The notes under the pieces: generated by a model
Database searches by the model: none
What the model was told of the DNA's origin: nothing
Seen by the model: the letters and a program-made list of their open reading frames with translations, nothing else
Made by a program: the position numbers and the translations under genes
Shown here: in pieces, positions 6,251-6,470 of the stretch
Position numbering within the stretch: the first letter of the stretch is position 1
Layout of the letters: the number at the start of each line of letters is the position of its first letter
Assembly: GCA_903903365.1 (NCBI GenBank)
Contig: CAIUYS010000463.1
Location: 1-6,470 of the forward strand
DNA length: 6,470 nucleotides
Direction of reading: 5' to 3'
Origin: an uncultured Methylococcaceae bacterium
GTDB taxonomy: Bacteria > Pseudomonadota > Gammaproteobacteria > Methylococcales > Methylomonadaceae

Positions 6251-6469
6251 TTAATAATTAAAAAATTTATAAATGCGTATAAGTATACGGAAGGGAGAAT
6301 ACATCCTGAACCGGAAATAGCATATATTGCAGCGGTAAACTTTCCTGAACAGCTTATTAAACAAGTTGCCATTTAAGCGTTTAGACTGTCTCGTATCCCA
6401 AGTGCTACATCGAGGGCATGCGGGGGGCGCAAAAGAAAATTTGAGACTGGTTATGTTGTTTATATCGAA
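6251..6469 (-). CDS. Partial CDS: CX2C...CX2C zinc-ribbon protein
   Basis: The minus-strand frame enters from the window edge and ends at TAA 6251-6253, leaving 72 visible residues. Two CxxC knuckles, CPRC (visible residues 18-21) and CNIC (47-50), are 25 residues apart. A basic, leucine-rich linker (RQSKRLNGNLFNKLFRKVYR) joins them, and a basic aromatic tail follows (FRFRMYSPFRIL). This is the pattern of a small structural zinc ribbon, like the short proteins with CPRCGS...YRCxxCGHRF architecture in many proteobacteria. The usual glycine after the second knuckle is absent. No ATG is visible upstream of the first knuckle, so the start lies beyond 6470 or is non-standard. Function is unknown; such proteins may bind nucleic acid or scaffold a complex. 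The frame on the opposite strand at 6236-6376 looks protein-like but lacks these paired cysteines and has no start, so the minus strand is preferred. Confidence 0.6.
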   Translation of the reverse strand, partial: FDINNITSLKFSFAPPACPRCSTWDTRQSKRLNGNLFNKLFRKVYRCNICYFRFRMYSPFRILIRIYKFFNY

Positions 6470-6470
6470 A

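Noticed and set aside
6091..6372. Minus-strand 93-codon ORF
   Set aside because: It overlaps the zinc-ribbon frame on the same strand, shows no domain, and runs across the inverted-repeat element and an A/T-rich gap.
6236..6376. Plus-strand 46-codon frame (contains IHPEPEIAYIAAVNFPEQLI)
   Set aside because: It reads smoothly but has no start codon and is antisense to the frame with paired CPRC and CNIC cysteines, which is the better explanation.

Overview
The window holds one clear functional unit, a two-gene inorganic-carbon uptake operon (dabA-dabB, + strand, 943-5480). It is flanked on both sides by minus-strand genes, gene fragments and small structured repeats. The family content (DAB transporter, WecA-type sugar-phosphate transferase, small ParB-like and zinc-ribbon proteins) and the moderate, slightly AT-leaning composition suggest a gammaproteobacterium. 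A Methylococcales-type methanotroph or a sulfur-oxidising chemolithoautotroph would fit. This placement is inference; there is no rRNA or other marker gene.

Left flank (1-942). A pair of oppositely oriented GC-rich hairpins (2-22 and 63-81) resembles a REP doublet. It lies just beyond the 3' end of a small minus-strand gene with a ParB/sulfiredoxin-like DGYHR motif (118-495). Positions 496-615 hold no gene, only a short direct repeat. On the minus strand, 616-882 reads as a broken gene: three consecutive fragments in three frames join into one 88-residue reading if one base is removed near 849-850 and one is added near 753. It is not a recognised family. It ends up divergent from dabA, and the leader of dabA lies over its 5' end.

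Operon (943-5480). dabA encodes the DUF2309 (UPF0753) carbonic-anhydrase-like subunit, with all four expected zinc/active-site residues in place. dabB encodes a NuoL-like, proton-conducting membrane subunit. Their stop and start overlap as ATGA, implying translational coupling. By analogy with the characterised DAB complexes, the pair would use a cation gradient to drive one-way conversion of CO2 to bicarbonate in the cytoplasm. A strong hairpin without a T-tract follows the dabB stop directly.

Right flank (5481-6470). There is no intact, fully contained gene that I can defend. A 48-codon minus-strand ORF (5634-5780) is the N-terminus of a WecA/TagO-like polyprenyl-phosphate sugar-1-phosphate transferase, cut off just after its conserved RKKH motif. 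At the right edge, a minus-strand CDS (6251-6469, 5' end outside the window) encodes a CX2C...CX2C zinc-ribbon protein. The two minus-strand pieces suggest the edge of a decayed cell-surface polysaccharide locus. Between them are several hairpins and a 15-bp imperfect inverted repeat enclosing 87 bp (6101-6217).

The main system, DAB, is already described. The unusual points are the gene order (A before B), the long DabB, and the two gene remnants around it.
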